Source of the DNA: Lepidostoma basale
Taxonomy: Eukaryota; Arthropoda; Insecta; Trichoptera; Lepidostomatidae
Reading direction: 5' to 3'
Assembly: GCA_022606425.2 (NCBI GenBank)
Contig: JAHDVF020000089.1
Location: 370,138 to 434,137, forward strand
Length of the DNA: 64,000 nucleotides
The notes under the pieces are model-generated. The model saw only the letters and a program-made list of their open reading frames with translations. It was not told the origin of the DNA and ran no database searches. A program made the position numbers and the translations under genes. The first letter of the stretch is position 1; the number at the start of each line of letters is the position of its first letter. This document shows positions 35,501-41,591 of this stretch, in pieces.

Positions 35501-37136
35501 AATTCCACGAGTGGTGTGCAATTTGCCACCGCCATAGAAAAGACCTTGTTGCGGTTCGTAAAATGTATGTAGATGTGCATTGTACACTTAAAGTTATATA
35601 AGGTTTCATAGTTAACGATTTGAAGTAAGTATAATATACAACGATAATGTGAAAAGTTAACATCGGAAATTTCCAGGTATGACAATAAGGAGAGAGAGGG
35701 AAATGCACCTATCTAAATGGGTATTTCAAATAATTTGTTTTATTAATACGTTATCTGCCAAGGTACTTCTCAGGATTCTGGTATAAAAAGACAATTCTAT
35801 GCAATCTATCTATCTGAGGTTATCGACGGCTCGGTACGGTCATGACGGGAGCCAACGATATGCACGCGGAGTTGGAACACAGAGTTCAAAAAGGGCCTAT
35901 GAGCTGCAGACGTTTCTAAAAACCAAGCTTCTATCCAGAAACATTTATAATACCACCATCAAGCCAGTGGTGACATATGGTTCTGAGTCGTGGACAATGT
36001 CTCGAAAAGAACAACAAATAATTTATTGGTTTGAGAATAGGATACTGAGAATGATCCCGAGACCCAGAACCGGTATTGTAGCGGAAACTTGGAGGTATAG
36101 GACCAACCAAGAGATCTGTAGGATGACCCAGCAGCCCCTTATAATGAGCACCGTGAGAGCCGGTCGCTTAGCATGGATTGGGTACGTATATCGGGCCGGA
36201 GAGACCAGAGTAATTTACGCGTTTAGACCAACCGGAGTAAGACCTCTTAGAAGGTCTAGACAGCACCTAATGGATAATATTCCGCCTGATCTTGCTAGGT
36301 TGGGCGAATCGGACTGCCGGGAGCAAAAGGCGCAGGATCGAGGAGCTTGGAAGAAAATTATCAAGGAGGCTAAAACTCTTCAAGAGTTTTATGACCATAG
36401 GAATTAAGTACCTTCGACCTTCGTGGCAGAGGGGTAAGAGCTCTGACTTTCATACAGAAGGTCCCGGGTTCAATTACCGGCGATGGCAGTGTGATTGTCA
36501 CAGTCTTTGGTCTGGTGTAGAATTCACGTGACAATAAAATTGCGATAAATTGGCTACCTATCACTTGTCATGAGAATCAACATAATAGCTAAAATAAATT
36601 GTATACAGTAATTGGGTTCAAACGAACTGTTGTATACAAGAAAAAAAGTATGTATCTGGGGTTATCTATTAATAATTCCACTGATACTCTACGGATTTCC
36701 TCGAAGCTGAACAAATATGTCAAATAACCAAAGTACAAGATAAATCTTAATTGGTTATACTCGATTTTATATCGCTCTCCCGATGATGAGGGTGTAGACA
36801 CTTCGAAACATGTCGAGAAAAATAAACTTAAAAGCGGAAAAAACAGTGTTTTATTTAAAAAAAAAAATCGTAAGAGTGTTTAAAAATGAAACCATTGAAT
36901 AAGGGAAGGTTGAGATGTCTCACCGGTTGCCGTCCCTCTTGACGAAGTGCGGGTACTGCAGGCTGAAGTTGAGGTCCAGGTCGGTGTCGAGCGCCGCGCC
37001 GCCGGGCGGCAGCGGGATCTCGTTGCTGCGCAGCGTGCGGCGCGAGGAGTGCATGCGCGCGGCCAGCGACACGGACGACAGCCCCGCTGGCAGCGGCGCG
37101 CACACCGCCAGGCGCGTGATCGTCAGCGTGCATAGC
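11428..37136 (-). CDS. KrT95D: PACS (phosphofurin acidic cluster sorting protein) homologue, 18 coding exons, N-terminus missing
   Basis: Exons (minus): 37136-36924, 34271-34178, 30911-30731, 29734-29595, 28698-28558, 28023-27895, 26539-26395, 24990-24856, 21294-21158, 19499-19341, 18184-17955, 16811-16657, 16042-15898, 15213-15099, 14851-14639, 13844-13592, 12704-12582, 11555-11428. All have GT/AG ends and the phase stays open through 945 residues to TAA. PACS proteins are cytosolic sorting adaptors linking acidic-cluster cargo to AP-1/COPI and acting in endosome, TGN and ER-mitochondria traffic. The cargo-binding region is exons 1-3, an acidic middle region exon 4, a conserved basic helix exon 6, and the PACS C-terminal domain exons 11-18. 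The first exon (human MKLFATWEV-like) was not found. Introns are loaded with transposons. Assignment rests on colinear similarity to recalled PACS1 sequence. Confidence 0.9.
12030..12305 (+). mobile_element. Non-LTR C-terminal fragment (family with ADVGGT end)
   Basis: GC-rich for this region. One frame reads [20 protein letters not shown], then VGGT and a stop. A second copy with the same end lies at 13885-13990. Class not identified. Confidence 0.5.
12336..12515. repeat. Fold-back repeat of the TTCTAGAA family
   Basis: Starts TTTGTGTTTTCTAGAAGTTT and ends with its approximate inverse. Between them lies an AAGGCGAAATATACC motif. Relatives are at 13060-13130 (partial), 16110-16325, 29795-30002, 38560-38650 (partial) and 50370-50450 (partial). 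The better copies read GGCGAAACATGTC. Confidence 0.55.
12582..12704 (-). CDS. KrT95D: PACS exon 17: C-terminal domain
   Basis: [19 protein letters not shown], then [14 protein letters not shown], matching CIEGISRLICTAR. Donor GTATGT. Confidence 0.92.
13592..13844 (-). CDS. KrT95D: PACS exon 16: C-terminal domain
   Basis: [15 protein letters not shown] and [12 protein letters not shown] correspond to NTLKCTFRSLQVSRL and VVTKEKNKK in PACS1. The donor GTTTGT is weak, but only it gives the family join [17 protein letters not shown]. Confidence 0.88.
13885..13990 (+). mobile_element. Second copy of the ADVGGT-type fragment
   Basis: Shares CAGGACATCATTATGGACCG through GGTGATAGCCGACATCGG with the 12.2-kb copy, with small differences. 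Confidence 0.5.
14111..14340 (+). repeat. Dispersed repeat (AGAAACGTTCTCGGGCAT family), copy 1
   Basis: Shares CAGAAACGTTCTCGGGCATC and about 150 further bases with 30010-30290. No coding potential seen. Possibly SINE or Helitron debris. Confidence 0.45.
14440..14620 (+). mobile_element. SINE-like repeat (family 2), abutting a PACS donor
   Basis: Includes a tRNA-like B-box (GGATTCAAGCC) and AATGAGCTATTTTCTGCTCA. It ends about 20 bases before the exon-15 donor at 14638. Confidence 0.55.
14639..14851 (-). CDS. KrT95D: PACS exon 15: Pro/Ala-rich linker
   Basis: [20 protein letters not shown], a proline-rich stretch, then [10 protein letters not shown], equivalent to LMGLQVDYW of PACS1. Phase 0 both ends. 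Confidence 0.9.
14946..15085 (+). mobile_element. LINE-A fragment
   Basis: Matches the family segment [12 protein letters not shown]... [12 protein letters not shown] in damaged form. Ends next to the exon-14 splice donor. Confidence 0.65.
15099..15213 (-). CDS. KrT95D: PACS exon 14: C-terminal domain
   Basis: [20 protein letters not shown], then [14 protein letters not shown]. The QLPIAEAM motif is diagnostic of PACS. A LINE-A fragment ends within about 20 bases of its donor. Confidence 0.93.
15286..15775 (+). mobile_element. LINE-A 3' fragment
   Basis: Frameshifted remains from [18 protein letters not shown] through [13 protein letters not shown] to the family 3' end near TGTGGTAGTCCATTCTTTT. 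Confidence 0.7.
15898..16042 (-). CDS. KrT95D: PACS exon 13: C-terminal domain
   Basis: [20 protein letters not shown], then TAEMTSRIN. This matches VARYLGSVDYRYNNFF and IVSRITQYI of PACS1. Confidence 0.92.
16110..16325. repeat. Fold-back repeat of the TTCTAGAA family
   Basis: Inverted ends (TGTCTGTTTTATGG... / ...TTCTAGGAAACAGACA) and an internal AATGCCTTAGAAAGGCGAAA followed by CATGTC. Contains internal re-duplication of the GCCTTAGAAA block. Confidence 0.55.
16420..16622. repeat. Fold-back repeat of the GACAGCGAGC family, near-perfect copy
   Basis: Arms 16453-16524 and 16553-16622 are almost exact inverted copies (about 70 bp), from AATAAAACGATGTTTTTTAA outward. The spacer has GATGCCAGCGAGCCTGGCGA, a hairpin. 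The outer flank ACTGAAATCTCTTGATGGAA recurs at 59620. Lies in the intron between PACS exons 12 and 13. Confidence 0.75.
16657..16811 (-). CDS. KrT95D: PACS exon 12: C-terminal domain
   Basis: [18 protein letters not shown], then [17 protein letters not shown], matching the TPDWLGYMRFLVIPLG block. Donor GTTAGT. Confidence 0.92.
17020..17555 (-). mobile_element. LINE-A 3' half
   Basis: Minus strand reads [40 protein letters not shown] and the conserved 3' part. Orientation opposite to the copy at 17622-17935. Confidence 0.75.
17622..17935 (+). mobile_element. LINE-A 3' end next to PACS exon 11
   Basis: From the [19 protein letters not shown] region to the tail GGATGGTTTGTTTGTTTT. Ends about 15-20 bases from the exon-11 donor. 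Confidence 0.7.
17955..18184 (-). CDS. KrT95D: PACS exon 11: start of C-terminal domain
   Basis: [13 protein letters not shown]... [19 protein letters not shown] corresponds to the PACS segment ending in the RIQRYCNCN block. The donor GTAAGT lies about 20 bases from the end of a LINE-A copy. Confidence 0.87.
18350..18780 (+). mobile_element. Jockey-like LINE 3' fragment with TTTGA-repeat tail
   Basis: Decayed frame reads [20 protein letters not shown] and [11 protein letters not shown], typical of the RT-distal region of jockey/R1-type elements. It has an in-frame stop and ends in GATTTGATTTGATTTGATTT. Confidence 0.65.
18855..19055 (+). mobile_element. LINE-A 3' fragment
   Basis: Begins in the VYVNNVN...RNRGRPRKT region and runs to the conserved GTGTGGCGATCCATTCTTTC 3' part. 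Confidence 0.65.
19083..19290 (+). mobile_element. RTE-like LINE C-terminal fragment
   Basis: Reads [20 protein letters not shown], then [18 protein letters not shown], the familiar C-terminus of RTE-type endonuclease-RT proteins. Damaged relatives are at 31115-31172 and 31640-31945. Confidence 0.65.
19341..19499 (-). CDS. KrT95D: PACS exon 10: Ser/Thr-rich linker
   Basis: 53 codons from [20 protein letters not shown] to SPTNAE. Phase 0 at both ends. Acceptor TTGTCCAG, donor GTAATG. Confidence 0.85.
20347..20522. repeat. Fold-back repeat of the GACAGCGAGC family, copy 2
   Basis: Left arm GAAGTTCATTTTAAATAGTA... and an inverted right arm ending TTTAATTACTATTAA. The centre has CGACAGCGAGCTTGGCGAAA. 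A diverged relative of 16420-16622. Confidence 0.6.
20523..20763. mobile_element. hAT-type MITE, copy 1
   Basis: A 241-bp element with about 50-bp imperfect terminal inverted repeats starting CAGTGGCGGTACTCCCATAG. Flanked by an exact 8-bp direct repeat CTATTAAT (20515-20522 and 20764-20771), the hAT target-duplication length. Non-coding. Confidence 0.9.
20830..20985 (+). mobile_element. LINE 3' end with AATA-repeat tail
   Basis: Non-coding 3' segment ending GGAATTAATTCCGTCAACAA then an AAATAAATAAATAAA tail. A minus-strand relative lies at about 48310-48400. Confidence 0.45.
21158..21294 (-). CDS. KrT95D: PACS exon 9: linker
   Basis: [20 protein letters not shown], then acidic [12 protein letters not shown]. 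Acceptor CTTCAACAG, donor GTACAT. Phase consistent on both sides. Confidence 0.82.
21451..21866. mobile_element. TA-flanked MITE (Tc1/mariner-like)
   Basis: A 416-bp element with about 30-bp imperfect TIRs (TGAGGCCGCCAGGGCAAGAG / inverse of CTTGTCCTAGTGCCCTCA) flanked by TA on each side. GGTCTAACC is repeated internally. No ORF. Sits in the intron upstream of PACS exon 9. Confidence 0.7.
22248..22484. repeat. Fold-back repeat with hammerhead-like cores in both arms
   Basis: Two roughly 110-bp inverted arms around TTAACTAAG. Each arm contains AACACCTGATGATGCCA followed by a hairpin and AAAC...GTC. In this Penelope-like layout the arms would be two head-to-head element ends. Confidence 0.7.
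22384..22419 (+). ncRNA. Candidate hammerhead-like ribozyme core (plus arm)
   Basis: CTGATGA (22384-22390), TG, then CCAGC paired with GTTGG, then C and AAAAC, and a GTC at 22417-22419. The minus-strand arm (22310-22347) has the canonical GAAAC. One core base is off here and stem I is not obvious. Inference only. Confidence 0.35.
23235..23600 (-). mobile_element. Jockey-like LINE C-terminal fragment with 3' end
   Basis: The minus frame reads [31 protein letters not shown] and [14 protein letters not shown], a typical jockey/R1-type C-terminus. The non-coding 3' end (ATCGATTTGGCTCGTATTCT) recurs alone at 41535-41590. Confidence 0.65.
24253..24855. other. PACS intron sequence, nothing recognised
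   Basis: AT-rich, no coding signal, no family repeat recognised. The same holds for 22500-23230 and 23600-24250, where short ORFs look random. Confidence 0.4.
24856..24990 (-). CDS. KrT95D: PACS exon 8: Ala/Pro-rich linker
   Basis: Encodes [20 protein letters not shown] to NNSVVP. The acceptor is a tandem GAGCAG, so the exon may start at 24993 or 24990 (one Ala difference). I chose the CAG. Weakest exon by sequence, but the phase fits both neighbours. Confidence 0.75.
24994..26394. other. PACS intron between exons 7 and 8, nothing recognised
   Basis: AT-rich with a short CA-rich run near 25040. No coding or repeat signal that I can support. Confidence 0.4.
26395..26539 (-). CDS. KrT95D: PACS exon 7: middle region
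   Basis: [20 protein letters not shown], then [17 protein letters not shown], equivalent to the STPKPKLRPYF motif of PACS1. Donor GTACAC. Confidence 0.9.
26651..26854. mobile_element. piggyBac-type MITE, copy 1
   Basis: 204 bp between TTAA sites (26647-26650 and 26855-26858). Ends CCCTTAATGGATG and, inverted, CCCTTAACGGACG. TTAA plus CCCT ends are the piggyBac hallmark. Non-coding. Confidence 0.8.
26918..27720 (+). mobile_element. LINE-A 3' half, longest near-continuous copy
   Basis: Covers [50 protein letters not shown] and the rest to the 3' end, with frameshifts, ending in GGTTTGTTTGTTTGC. Useful as a reference for the family. Lies between PACS exons 6 and 7. Confidence 0.75.
27895..28023 (-). 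CDS. KrT95D: PACS exon 6: conserved basic helix
   Basis: [20 protein letters not shown] matches the QNFKQKVVALLRRFKV block of PACS1, then an acidic tail ending DELFQ. Phase 0 at both ends. Confidence 0.92.
28558..28698 (-). CDS. KrT95D: PACS exon 5: charged linker, possible cassette exon
   Basis: 47 codons, phase 0 at both ends: [18 protein letters not shown], then a basic [13 protein letters not shown] segment. Skipping it would keep the frame. Acceptor TTTTCAG, donor GTATGT. Poorly conserved in my recollection of vertebrate PACS. Confidence 0.75.
28699..29594. other. PACS intron between exons 4 and 5, nothing recognised
   Basis: AT-rich, with a short GC-richer patch at 28720-28800. No coding or known repeat signal supported. 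Confidence 0.35.
29595..29734 (-). CDS. KrT95D: PACS exon 4: acidic cluster
   Basis: [20 protein letters not shown] contains serines followed by acids, the kind of CK2 site that regulates cargo binding in PACS1. Donor GTAATA. Confidence 0.88.
29795..30002. repeat. Fold-back repeat of the TTCTAGAA family
   Basis: Has ATTCTAGAAGTTTTATT at one end and AATAAAACTTCTAGAAAACA at the other. Internal GCCTTAGCTAGGCGAAACAT resembles the hairpin-GAAAC part of a hammerhead motif. Confidence 0.55.
30010..30290 (+). repeat. Dispersed repeat (AGAAACGTTCTCGGGCAT family), copy 2
   Basis: Begins near TAGTTGCAACCCGTGAAATA. It then matches the 14.2-kb copy from AATAATCCAGAAACGTTCTC onward. Confidence 0.45.
30731..30911 (-). 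CDS. KrT95D: PACS exon 3: end of cargo-binding region
   Basis: Starts [14 protein letters not shown], then a Gly/Lys-rich insert and [17 protein letters not shown], equivalent to the IASLSSQPIDHE block of vertebrate PACS1. Donor GTTAGT. Confidence 0.88.
31115..31172 (+). mobile_element. RTE-like LINE extreme 3' coding end
   Basis: Only the [14 protein letters not shown] end remains, matching 19.2 kb. Confidence 0.4.
31640..31945 (+). mobile_element. RTE-like LINE C-terminal fragment, frameshifted
   Basis: Different frames give [18 protein letters not shown], GRPPKRRTDDIVRMSG-like and KEAYIQQ-like pieces, the same arrangement as the 19.2-kb copy. Confidence 0.55.
31955..32285 (+). mobile_element. 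LINE 3' fragment with C-terminal zinc-finger remnant
   Basis: Shares its DNA sequence with the inverse of 49547-49942, including the damaged C2H2-type finger. Ends in a GATGATGATGATAATGA microsatellite tail. Confidence 0.6.
32832..33148. repeat. Long fold-back repeat, about 125-bp near-perfect arms
   Basis: Arm 32832-32955 is matched almost base for base by the inverse of 33023-33148. The 67-bp spacer includes CTTAACCCAACCAATGACAG. Related non-palindromic copies are at 33360-33595, 56395-56640 and 59770-60060. No ORF. Lies between PACS exons 2 and 3. Confidence 0.85.
33360..33595 (+). repeat. AACCCAACCAATGACAGG-family repeat, single-arm copy
   Basis: Shares AAAGCGTGCGCTTAACCCAA through TCTCTATTGAGATACAATTA with the fold-back just upstream. 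Its left part (TTCCAAAATTTGTCATGCAT, GGTGGAATGGGGAATGTTG) matches the 56.5- and 59.9-kb copies. Confidence 0.7.
34178..34271 (-). CDS. KrT95D: PACS exon 2: cargo-binding region
   Basis: [20 protein letters not shown], followed by [11 protein letters not shown]. This is the most conserved PACS block. Acceptor is a T-run plus CAG; donor GTATAT. Confidence 0.92.
34480..35790. other. PACS intron, non-repetitive, includes a GC-balanced island
   Basis: No gene recognised. 35030-35320 is less AT-rich than its flanks and matches no repeat family seen here. It could be a regulatory island, but nothing specific shows this. Confidence 0.3.
35799..36407 (+). mobile_element. LINE C-terminal ORF fragment, open for 202 codons
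   Basis: Reads [30 protein letters not shown], then [11 protein letters not shown] and [16 protein letters not shown], the RT-distal region of a non-LTR protein. It stays open to a stop at 36405-36407, then meets a SINE. The 5' part is absent. Confidence 0.7.
36415..36648 (+). mobile_element. tRNA-derived SINE, copy 1
   Basis: A-box-like TGGCAGAGGGGTAAG and B-box-like GGTTCAATTACC, then a non-tRNA body ending ACTGTTGTATACAAG and an A-run. Same family as the copies at 39.6, 41.6, 43.9 and 44.3 kb. Confidence 0.85.
36780..36814 (+). ncRNA. Candidate hammerhead-like ribozyme in a Penelope-type end
   Basis: CCGATGA (36780-36786), a GTGT/ACAC hairpin, TTCGAAAC, then ATGTC. The bases on each side, TCTC (36776-36779) and GAGA (36815-36818), can pair as stem I. 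Followed by AATAAAC and an A-rich tail. The canonical second core base T is C here. Inference. Confidence 0.4.
36924..37136 (-). CDS. KrT95D: PACS exon 1 in window: cargo (furin)-binding region
   Basis: Acceptor TTTTCCCTTAG, then [18 protein letters not shown] through [10 protein letters not shown] to [14 protein letters not shown] and the donor GTGAGA. Strikingly GC-rich compared with its surroundings. The leading G completes an Arg codon from an unseen upstream exon. Confidence 0.9.
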
Positions 37137-37457
37137 CTAAGGGAAAACAATACACACTGTTAGTATACTCAAATCTCTAGGAAATCTCCAGAACAGCTTC
37201 GAAGAGATGGGCATCTCATAAGCCATTTCTTTAGATTACTCAGGGGATATTTCGAGAACTCGGCCGCGCTGGAGGGTGTTCGGCTTTTTGTCCCTGATAG
37301 ATATCTCCGACCAGAACCAACCTGCCTCTGGTGACGCCGGTGGGAAGAGCAATTCGCACCGTTAGTGTAAAACCGACGTAAGTGCAAATATACAGTTTGG
37401 AAATATGGGAGTTTAAAGATTTCATATTGCTTGGAAAAACTGTTTTTTTTAAATATA

Positions 37458-37507
37458 CCAATGATTTTCGGTTTATAGGTATATTACTATAAACCGAAAA
37501 TCATTGG
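37458..37507. repeat. Perfect 21-bp inverted repeat (hairpin)
   Basis: Arms 37458-37478 (starting CCAATGATTTTCGG) and 37487-37507 are exactly complementary, with an 8-base loop. About 0.3 kb upstream of PACS exon 1 of this window, in intron. Confidence 0.65.
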
Positions 37508-37714
37508 TTTATAATAATATATTCTTAATAATATATCAAAAATATATTCTTTATTTAAAAAAATTCAATATACTTAACTGAACATAATTAAAATGCAGTT
37601 TACCTTCATTACCAGGAGATCGAGCGAAACGAAACTCGTCGTGACCAATATATTAGAAAAGTGGAAGAAAGTCTTGCAATTTACAAAAAAAAATCAATAG
37701 TCTCCCACAAATCC

Positions 37715-37868
37715 GTACTCACACATTTACACCGTTAAAGTACCTATACTTTCTTTATCCACGCGTTTCATGTTTCTTTCATAATTTTGTTCACAATACT
37801 TTTATCCGCTCTACATTCCTTCCTTAGCATTTAATTCTGTCGTACATCGTTTTACCACACATACGTCT
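37715..37868 (-). mobile_element. LINE-A fragment
   Basis: Inverse of the region encoding RMCGKTMYDR to KKV, strongly decayed. Confidence 0.55.
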
Positions 37869-38399
37869 TAAAAGAAAACTTGGTAAACATATTTTGTAAA
37901 AATAATAAAGAACAAAAATAGGGTCGAAATAAGGATGTTGGGAAGACCGTTAATTTCAATAAATGTAAAATGAGGACATGTCCTCAATTTTGAGACGATA
38001 AGATGACCTAAATCATGGGAAACATTTTCATGGGATGCCGGAAGGGGGATGAGGAAACAGATTAAGGATAAAACTTTTCATATAAACAATGGAATGCTCG
38101 ACTAAACAGCTATTACTCCGAAGGATTTTAATTCTAATAAGAAGAGTTCTTAACTTCTCCGGAGTAAGAGAGGGATTATTTTATTCTCTAACAGATGAAA
38201 ATCTTAGCACAAAAGCGCTTTCAAGTGTCTATGTATAATATAATGTACTCCACGAATTTCGTTATATAATTATTTGAAAACAAAATTAAATAAATCTCAG
38301 TCTGAAATAACACTGTTCATTGAGATTAAGGGAAAGTCCTTGGATAAGACTACTTAAGGGATATTATTCAGGACAAGTGTCAGATAAAAATAAAAAGCC

Positions 38400-38423
38400 G
38401 GTAGGTAGGTAGGTAGGTAGGTA
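38400..38423. repeat. Tetranucleotide microsatellite (GTAG)n
   Basis: Six uninterrupted GTAG units. Confidence 0.9.
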
Positions 38424-38644
38424 CAGATTAAAATAAATATGTTGGTCCGCTTTACAAGGATCAAAGTGAATTTCTAACTTATAAGAAGAGGAAAACAAGA
38501 GATATTTATCTATTGTTTCGTGAAAATGGTGTAAAATTTCTAATTAAACAATTTATATGAATGAATAATTAACATGTCTGTTTTCTAGAAGTGTTAAAAT
38601 ATATTATGAGAATGAAATGTTTTGGGTGTATTTTTATAACTTAA

Positions 38645-38748
38645 CTAACCATCACGCCGTCCCTCCGAAGGGGTGGGCAGAAATAATGGATTGCCACACT
38701 TTTCTTTCCTGACATACTTCTCTCGATTCCTAAACGATTTCTCATGGT
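38645..38748 (-). mobile_element. LINE-A 3' end
   Basis: Starts TTAACTAACCATCACGCCGT, the inverse of the family 3' end, and abuts an oppositely oriented copy at 38749. Confidence 0.65.
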
Positions 38749-38930
38749 GTAAATGGAGTACGGAGTCGAGGCAGACCGAGGAAAACATGGCATGACCAAA
38801 TTAATCAAATTTTAAAGGCTGATCAATGATCATGTTAGAAGTCGGAAGAATCAACGTGCGTGTATGACTCGCTGTATGAATGTGGATTCATTCTCTCTGC
38901 ATACGGCGTGATGGTTTGTTGTTGTTGTTA
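38749..38930 (+). mobile_element. LINE-A 3' end
   Basis: GTAAATGGAGTACGGAGTCG to GGCGTGATGGTTTGTTGTTG. Covers the VNGVRSRGRPRKTWHDQIN region with deletions. Confidence 0.7.
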
Positions 38931-39267
38931 TATTAAACCATTTTTAACTGTAGTATAATTAATTTATTTGTAACAAATGTAATTTTTTTTTAGTATGATC
39001 CGACTTACGAACTATCGCTTTATTTGCCGGAACCGATCGCGGTCGTAAGTCGACGAATAGCAGTACATATTGAATTTGTTGTTTGTACGCGAAGTAACAT
39101 TTTGGTCTTTCTCTTTTTGTACCTAATATTGGAAAGTAAATTAATAAGTACCTACATAAGGCAGACTAAACATTATTTAATCTACTCTGCGTATCGGCTA
39201 TGCTTCATCGGTCGTCCTAATTTATGATATTCCTACTCCAAACCCAAAAAACATGTTCCGTTACAAA

Positions 39268-39484
39268 TGTAACCCGGCCGCGGCGGGTCGCCCTAGAACC
39301 CGCCCCCGGGTTCTGGACAAGCTACAGCCATTTTGGAAATGTGCCAAACTTCGAGGACCAGTGAAGTTTTAGGTCGAGGGTATCCGACCCGAAAGTCCTG
39401 GAGAGTGCTCCACTAAAGTGTACTCGTATAAAAAGTAAATACTCAATAAATCACGTTATCGTAGACTAGCGCGCAAGTATTACA
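39268..39484 (+). mobile_element. Possible small solo LTR
   Basis: Begins TGTAACCC, ends ATTACA, with an internal TATAAAAAG, an AATAAA, and an unusually GC-rich first 60 bases. No target duplication found, so the call is weak. Confidence 0.25.
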
Positions 39485-39603
39485 ATGTCAAATAATTTTT
39501 AAATCTAGAAACTAGAACACAGATTCCAAAAGTGATGTGTTATATTTCCCGTTAACGAGAAATGGTACATAAAGTTATCATCACATTCAGGAGATCATAA
39601 TAA

Positions 39604-39827
39604 CGACCTTCGTGGCAGAGTGGTAAGAGCTCTGATTCCCATTCCGAAGGTTCTGGGTTCGATTCCCGGCGACGGCAGTGTGATTGTCACATTGTCTTTG
39701 GTCTGGCGTAGTATTCACGTGACAATAAAATGGCGATAGATTGGCTACCTGTCACATGTCACGAGAATCAATATATCAGCTTAAAAAAATGTATACTGTA
39801 ATTGGGTTCAAGCAACCTGTTGTATAC

Positions 39828-39879
<52 letters not shown>
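39604..39879 (+). mobile_element. tRNA-derived SINE, copy 2, with 50-A tail
   Basis: A-box TGGCAGAGTGGTAAG, consensus B-box GGTTCGATTCC, body and a pure A-run at 39830-39879. The long unbroken tail suggests recent insertion. It abuts Penelope-like coding debris. Confidence 0.9.
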
Positions 39880-39880
<1 letters not shown>

Positions 39881-39884
39881 AATG

Positions 39885-40470
39885 ACATATCAATGTATCA
39901 ACGAACATTTAAATCACATATCAACGAACACAAAACAAGCTTTCACCAAACATACTATTTTTTCTGAGATGGCTAACCATTGTATTGAATTTGACCATAG
40001 TTTCGATAAAAATGACACAAAAATTCTGCACACCGTTAACAATAGCAATAAATTAAATAAAGTTGAAAATTTAGAAATCTTCAAGTCGGTAAAATTGGGT
40101 GTAAACATAATTAATAATCAGATTCTTCCTTTTACTCCTTTCTCCTTAAATACTTTGTCTACATTTAATCTCCCAAGCTTCCATTCCCAATCAAATGCAA
40201 ATTAATCACATATTAATTTAAATTATGTCTTTTCAAATGTATATTTTTCCTAAATTATAATACAATATTTTTTTATATTATATTATCATCATGTATTATT
40301 ATTATTTAATATTATTTATTAGGTCTTACTGTTAAAAAATATATATTAGTCTTCCTTTGTATAGTTTTTATTATATTTTTACACCTGAAGATGGAGGTAT
40401 CCCACGAAACATGTCGTGTTTTTTAATAATTAGTGGATTAAACAAAGTTTTTTTCAATTTCCTAAGTATA
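39885..40470 (+). mobile_element. Penelope-like element 3' part: GIY-YIG-like C-terminus plus end sequence
   Basis: An open stretch (TIFSEMANHCIEFDHSFDKN, then KILHTVNNSNKL and ENLEIFKS, to a stop at 40205) resembles the C-terminal part of the Penelope GIY-YIG domain (the H-S-F then E-containing helix). The GIY-YIG residues themselves are missing, cut off by the SINE. The non-coding end carries a hammerhead-like motif at 40381. Confidence 0.55.
40381..40419 (+). ncRNA. Candidate hammerhead-like ribozyme, best-matching copy
   Basis: ACAC, CTGAAGA (fits CTGANGA), a TGG...CCA hairpin, CGAAAC, ATGTC, then GTGT, which pairs with the leading ACAC as stem I. Stem III would be the self-complementary ACATGT. 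An extra base lies between the core and stem II. Not tested. Confidence 0.45.
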
Positions 40471-40774
40471 TCGTTTTATATAATTATTTATTATTTAAAA
40501 ATGTGCTATTTTATAATAGAATAAGTTTCATTGTCACATATCTGTTTAATCAAAAGTGATGTTAAATGATGCTTTTTGCGTTTATTATATTAGTAAATTT
40601 AAAAAAATTAATCATGTTGTCTTTCAAAATTTAGTTTTTAAAACTTAATAATTAATTAGATTTAGTTTTGCACACGAAATTACGATATTAAAAAAAACGC
40701 GTGTTTACGTATTATTACATAAAAAACATAACTATGAAATTCCATATAATTAACGCCTTACGTTTGTAAAAAAA

Positions 40775-40865
40775 AATCGAGAATAGTATGTCAAGAAAGA
40801 ACAGTGTGGTGATCCATTATTTCTCGCTCTCCTTCGAGGAGACGGCGTGACGGTTTGTAATTTAG
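40775..40865 (+). mobile_element. LINE-A extreme 3' end
   Basis: AGTATGTCAAGAAAGAACAG to GGCGTGACGGTTTGTAA. Confidence 0.6.
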
Positions 40866-41534
40866 TTTTGTCATAAGCAACAATAATATTTTAAAAAGTA
40901 ATCAACATTAAATTAAGTGTCATAAAAATATTTGGGTTCAATTTATTTCCGGGATATATTGTATATCAGTTTCTTTATAATTCGAGTACATGAATAGAAC
41001 ATTAATAAAAAAAAATGGAAGATACCAAGAACTACGTTTCAGCAAACCTACTAATGAATATTTGCCTAGATAGCAATATTATAGAGGGTCATTAGCGATT
41101 CATTCATTTCCTGTAAAACACGACACGACGCTAATTTCCGGGAAAATTTAACAAGCAGACATCCAACCAAACTACATTAGCCCTCTGTATCAGCAAGCCA
41201 TAACATTAGGAATATAATTAATTGCGTTGTTTAGTAACGTGAATCTGATAATCGTACCTACGAAAATCGCTTTTAGTTCAATTTGAGCCCCTTCCAATCG
41301 CCAACTTAATCCGATTCCTTTCATGTCTAATGATGCTAACATGGCGATAATGAGGGTCCGAAGTTATTCCATTAAATTTTACAAACGATTAGATGATTAA
41401 AGTCAGATAAGATTTTTATTTTATTTATAAACTTACTTTAAAACTGCGTGATACTTCTACGTAATAGTATTATAATGGTTTACATATTTATGCAAAACAA
41501 AAGCAATCGTTTTCTATAATTAAATTATTTTATT

Positions 41535-41590
41535 ATTATTTTGTTGAATCGCTCTTTACATCATTAAAGCGCGAGTCAAATCGATGTAAT
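41535..41590 (-). mobile_element. 3' terminus of the 23.4-kb jockey-like LINE family
   Basis: Contains CTCTTTACATCATTAAAGCG and the ATCGATGTAA end, matching 23235-23280. A severely 5'-truncated copy next to a SINE. Confidence 0.5.
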
Positions 41591-41591
41591 A

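Noticed and set aside
36947..37135. Arg/Ala-rich plus-strand ORF
   Set aside because: Shadow of the GC-rich PACS exon on the opposite strand.
39741..40205. 154-codon ORF with a long lysine run
   Set aside because: It runs from a SINE tail through its poly-A into Penelope-like debris, so it is a chance fusion and not a gene.
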